NCBI GenBank assembly: GCA_900772475.1
Contig: CAAHEI010000016.1
Location: 1 to 16,369 of the forward strand
Source: Clostridia bacterium
Lineage (GTDB): Bacteria > Bacillota > Clostridia > TANB77 > CAG-465
Length of the DNA: 16,369 nt
Reading direction: 5' to 3'
Positions within the stretch are counted from its first letter, which is position 1. Every line of letters starts with the position of its first letter. Of the stretch, positions 13,910-16,369 are shown in pieces. Both the position numbers and the translations under genes were made by a program. The notes below the pieces were generated by a model. That model searched no databases. It saw only the letters and a list, made by a program, of their open reading frames with translations, and had not been told where the DNA came from.

Positions 13910-13929
13910 GTAGGAGTATTAAAATTAGA

Positions 13930-15753
13930 TTATTCAACAGTTACAGATTTTGCTAAGTTCTTTGGTTTATCAATGTCACAACCTTTAAGTTTTGCTGTTT
14001 CATAAGCAATTAACTGAAGTGATGTAACGATAAGTAATGGCTCAACAAATTCTGAAAGCTTTGGTAACTTTAAAGTGATATCGGCAAAGTCCTTTGAACA
14101 TTCATCTGACGTTGTGATAAATATTGAAAAAGAACCTCTAGCTTTTGTCTCTTTAATATTACTTACTGTTTTTTCATAAAGAGTATCATTTGTTGCAATT
14201 GCAATTACAGGTGTTCCATCTTCAATAAGAGAGATAGTACCATGCTTTAATTCACCAGCACCGTAAGCTTCACTATGAATGTATGAAATTTCTTTTAATT
14301 TAAGAGAACCCTCCATACATAAAGAGTAATCAATACCTCTTCCTATGAAAAATATATCATTTCTTTTGTAAAGGCACTTAGCAATTTCTTTGTATTTATC
14401 ATTTTGATTAATAACTTCTGTAATCAAATTTGAAATGTTACTAAATTCATCACAAATTTTTGAGAAAAAGCTAGAATCTAAGATATTTTTTTGCTTCATT
14501 GCATTTATACAAAGAAGAGATAAAATTGCAACCTGTGAAGTATAACCTTTTGTAGTTGCAACAGCAATTTCTGGACCTGCATATGTGTATATATTAATAT
14601 CAGCTTCTCTTGCAATTGTGGAACCAACAGCATTTACAATAGAAAGTGTTGTAGCACTTTTTTGTTTTGCAATTCTTAAAGCTGCAAGAGTATCTGCAGT
14701 TTCACCTGATTGTGAAATTAAAATAATTAAAGTTTTTGGAGTTATTCTCATATTCTTATACCTATATTCTGATGCAATTTCTACAGTTACATCAACATCA
14801 GCATAGTTTTCAAATAAATACTTTCCAACTAAACCTGCGTGCATTGCACTACCACATGCTACAATATGTATTTTATCGTAGTCTCCAAAGTTTAAACTTA
14901 TTCCTAAAGTATCATCTTTCATATATCTTTTAAATATATCTGATAAAACTTTGGGTTGTTCATTAATTTCCTTTAACATAAAGTGTTCATAACCATTTTT
15001 TTTGTATTTATTTGCACTCCATGTTGCAGTATTGATTCCTTTAGTTATTTTTTTAAGATTACTATCAAATATATCTATAGAAGTGTTAGTAATTTTTGCA
15101 AATTCTCCCTCTTCAAGCAAAATATACTCTTTTGTATAATCAAGAATTGCTGATACATCTGAGGCAATAAAGTTCTGATTATTTCCTACTCCAATTATTA
15201 AAGGGCTGTCTTTTCTTGTAGCATAAATTGAACTTGTATCATTATCGAAAATTATTCCAAAGGCATATGAACCTCTAAAGTCTTTACATGCTTTAATGAT
15301 AGCTGCAAGTTCTGGAGTCTCTGAATTATTTTCAAGTTCTTTTTCATACATATAGTTAATATATGCACAAGCAACTTCACTATCTGTCTGAGTTTTAAAA
15401 GTTACTCCTTTTGAAATCAGTTCATTTTTTAAAATGGCGTAATTTTCAATAATTCCATTATGAACTAAAGTAACTTTTCCCACTTTATGAGGATGGGCAT
15501 TAACTTCATTTGGAATACCATGAGTTGCCCACCTTGTATGACCAATTCCAATATTTGAATTGGTATTAATATTCTTTAAGGAATCTTCAAGTTTTGAGAT
15601 TTTACCTTGAGATTTATACAAATCCACTTTTTTGTTTTCAACAAGTGCAATACCTGCTGAATCGTAACCTCTATATTCTAAGTTTTTAAGTCCTGCAATA
15701 ATTGCCTCCTTTGCATTTTTTGCAGAACCGTTATATCCAATTATTCCACACAT
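13930..15753 (-). CDS. glmS: Glutamine-fructose-6-phosphate aminotransferase (GlmS)
   Basis: GlmS makes glucosamine-6-phosphate from fructose-6-phosphate and glutamine, the entry step to UDP-GlcNAc and hence peptidoglycan. The true start is the ATG at 15753 (MCGIIGYNG), because Cys2 must become the N-terminal nucleophile of the glutaminase domain; GGAGG precedes it. The longer frame to 15783 is leader. The resulting 607 aa is normal. Landmarks: GHTRWATHG and HNGIIENY in the glutaminase; two SIS domains with CGSAMHAG, SQSGETADTL and EIAVATTKGYTSQ; and the second-domain segment EGSLKLKEISYIHSEAYGAGELKHG; then the DKPKNLAKSVTVE tail. It is the only gene of its unit. Its product controls the leader ribozyme described separately. 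Confidence 0.98.
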   Translation of the reverse strand: MCGIIGYNGSAKNAKEAIIAGLKNLEYRGYDSAGIALVENKKVDLYKSQGKISKLEDSLKNINTNSNIGIGHTRWATHGIPNEVNAHPHKVGKVTLVHNGIIENYAILKNELISKGVTFKTQTDSEVACAYINYMYEKELENNSETPELAAIIKACKDFRGSYAFGIIFDNDTSSIYATRKDSPLIIGVGNNQNFIASDVSAILDYTKEYILLEEGEFAKITNTSIDIFDSNLKKITKGINTATWSANKYKKNGYEHFMLKEINEQPKVLSDIFKRYMKDDTLGISLNFGDYDKIHIVACGSAMHAGLVGKYLFENYADVDVTVEIASEYRYKNMRITPKTLIILISQSGETADTLAALRIAKQKSATTLSIVNAVGSTIAREADINIYTYAGPEIAVATTKGYTSQVAILSLLCINAMKQKNILDSSFFSKICDEFSNISNLITEVINQNDKYKEIAKCLYKRNDIFFIGRGIDYSLCMEGSLKLKEISYIHSEAYGAGELKHGTISLIEDGTPVIAIATNDTLYEKTVSNIKETKARGSFSIFITTSDECSKDFADITLKLPKLSEFVEPLLIVTSLQLIAYETAKLKGCDIDKPKNLAKSVTVE

Positions 15754-15844
15754 ATAATTACCTCCATAATTTATTATTTTCAATGTTCTAAAAAATATTT
15801 AGATTATATAGTTTTTGTAGTAATTAAAGATTTTACTTTTTGTA

Positions 15845-15940
15845 CTATATATATCGATGCTAAATCACCGTGATAGTATCCGCTGAATGTTCGATAACTA
15901 TCATCCTCGTCACATACGAAAGGTATGTTCATGCGCTATT
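15845..15940 (-). promoter_or_regulatory. glmS ribozyme (glucosamine-6-phosphate-activated, self-cleaving leader RNA)
   Basis: On the minus strand the leader reads AATAGCGCATGAACATAC, a hairpin CATAC/GTATG, then GACGAGGATGATAGTTATCG and AACATTCAGCGGATACTATC, the core order of glmS ribozymes. Arms TGATAGT and ACTATCA make the P2 helix. By homology cleavage falls between A (complement of 15937) and G (complement of 15936). When glucosamine-6-phosphate is plentiful the mRNA cuts itself and is degraded, lowering GlmS. It lies about 90 bases before the glmS start. The 3' limit of the accessory P3/P4 part is uncertain. The near-universal CGGCGG element reads CAGCGG here. Confidence 0.95.
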
Positions 15941-15990
15941 TAATGTTACTAAAATCTAACCTCCTTAAAAGTAAAATTAAATTTAAAATA

Positions 15991-16019
15991 ATTTTATTAT
16001 ATTAACAAAAAAAAGTCAA
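15991..16019 (-). promoter_or_regulatory. Sigma-A promoter for the glmS transcript
   Basis: On the minus strand TTGACT (16019 to 16014) is followed after 17 bp by TAAAAT (15996 to 15991). Transcription would start near 15984, about 47 bases before the ribozyme cleavage site. A TATAAT at 16001-15996 is 12 bp from the same -35 and so less likely. Confidence 0.65.
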
Positions 16020-16132
16020 ATATTATGGATGTAAAATACATATTATTAAAAACATTATGTTTGTTAAATCTTTAATAAATTAAATTTAATTTATATTGTA
16101 ACATTATTTGGCCACTATTGTACAACTGTGTT

Positions 16133-16160
16133 ATTTATATGTCAAATAAATTATATAAAT
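16133..16160. repeat. Inverted repeat just upstream of the pilin promoter
   Basis: ATTTATAT (16133-16140) and ATATAAAT (16153-16160) form an 8-bp inverted repeat with a 12-base spacer, ending four bases before the -35 box at 16164. It could be an operator, but such A/T symmetry is easy to get by chance here. The remaining 16020-16132 shows nothing clear. Confidence 0.2.
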
Positions 16161-16163
16161 GTC

Positions 16164-16192
16164 TTGTTTATTTTTCTTAATTTATATATAAT
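16164..16192 (+). promoter_or_regulatory. Sigma-A-type promoter for the pilin-like gene
   Basis: TTGTTT (16164-16169), 17 bp, TATAAT (16187-16192). Transcript start is about 16199, a 24-base leader. Confidence 0.6.
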
Positions 16193-16222
16193 ATCTATAT
16201 AATGAGAGAGGTTAAAAAACAT

Positions 16223-16369
16223 ATGAAAAAAAGGGGAATATCTTTAATAGTACTTATAGTAACAATAATAGTGATAATAATACTTGCGGCGGTAGTTGTT
16301 TTGACAATAACAAATAATAATCCAATAGATAATGCAAAAAAAGCAACTATATTAAATGATATAGCAACA
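16223..16369 (+). CDS. Type IV pilin-like protein with N-terminal cleavage/methylation motif (partial)
   Basis: The first 49 residues read MKKRG followed by ISLIVLIVTIIVIIILAAVV and a polar segment NNNPIDNAKKAT, and the frame runs off the window. This is a class III (prepilin) signal: a short basic leader ending in Gly, then the long hydrophobic helix that packs into a pilus or pseudopilus after a prepilin peptidase removes the leader and methylates the new N-terminus. Ile at +1 and Leu at +3 are normal variations, but the usual Glu at mature position 5 is replaced by a hydrophobic residue, which is seen in pilin-like minor or secreted proteins of Clostridia. ATG 16223 follows GAGAGAGG; an ATG at 16202 in the same frame has no ribosome site. 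No assembly genes are visible. Divergent from glmS. Confidence 0.75.
   Translation, partial: MKKRGISLIVLIVTIIVIIILAAVVVLTITNNNPIDNAKKATILNDIAT

Noticed and set aside
15754..15783. Ten-residue N-terminal extension of GlmS
   Set aside because: The enzyme needs Cys right after the initiator Met, and the ribosome site lies inside the extension.
15947..15966. AAGGAGGTTAG on the minus strand as the ribosome site of a leader ORF ahead of the glmS ribozyme
   Set aside because: No start codon lies at a suitable distance.
1..16369. CRISPR array, tRNA, rRNA or tmRNA genes
   Set aside because: No regularly spaced direct repeats, no tRNA cloverleaf with a T-loop GTTCRA, and no rRNA or ssrA segments were seen on either strand.

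Overview
The window is very AT-rich, with intergenic DNA dominated by A/T, and it uses the standard bacterial code (one intact gene ends in TGA and Trp is TGG). The gene set and signals (S11 carboxypeptidase, SmpB, Era-YqzL-RecO order, glmS ribozyme ahead of glmS, strong GGAGG ribosome sites) indicate a Firmicute, most likely a Clostridia member. I cannot name the genus.

Layout. 1-250: broken 3' end of an IS200/IS605-type Y1 transposase with hairpins after it. 273-3136: a promoter overlapped by a 20-bp perfect palindrome, an unrecognised 533-aa protein, and a secreted D-Ala-D-Ala carboxypeptidase. 3137-3654: no gene; it holds two hairpins and a probable group II intron domain I remnant. 3655-5557: a polytopic membrane protein followed by a membrane-anchored HExxH metallopeptidase, closed by a terminator. 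5590-9140: a promoter and a three-gene unit, namely a secreted unknown protein, a cysteine-less relative of B12-binding radical SAM proteins, and smpB, closed by a terminator shared with the opposite strand. 9121-9971 (minus): three tiny genes, two of them paralogues. 10034-10821: a divergent gene of unknown function with three stem-loops behind it. 11013-11147: a 21-codon ORF ending in a hairpin, then the era promoter. 11169-13882: era, yqzL, recO (overlapping yqzL) and a membrane-anchored protein. 13930-15940 (minus): glmS and its self-cleaving leader ribozyme. 16164-end (plus): promoter and N-terminus of a type IV pilin-like protein, cut by the window edge.

Functionally the window mixes housekeeping genes (ribosome rescue, 30S maturation, recombination repair, amino-sugar synthesis, peptidoglycan trimming) with lineage-specific envelope proteins and mobile-element debris. 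Start codons were chosen from ribosome-binding sites. In ten genes (325, 3655, 4694, 7169, 9971, 10118, 11169, 13028, 15753, 16223) this start lies inside a longer open frame whose upstream part belongs to a promoter, ribosome site or leader.

The observations I rate highest are the radical SAM relative that has lost its iron-sulfur cysteines, the paralogous small-gene operon with a possible mother-cell sigma promoter, the group II intron-like RNA without a reverse transcriptase, and the 21-codon ORF whose stop lies inside a perfect hairpin.
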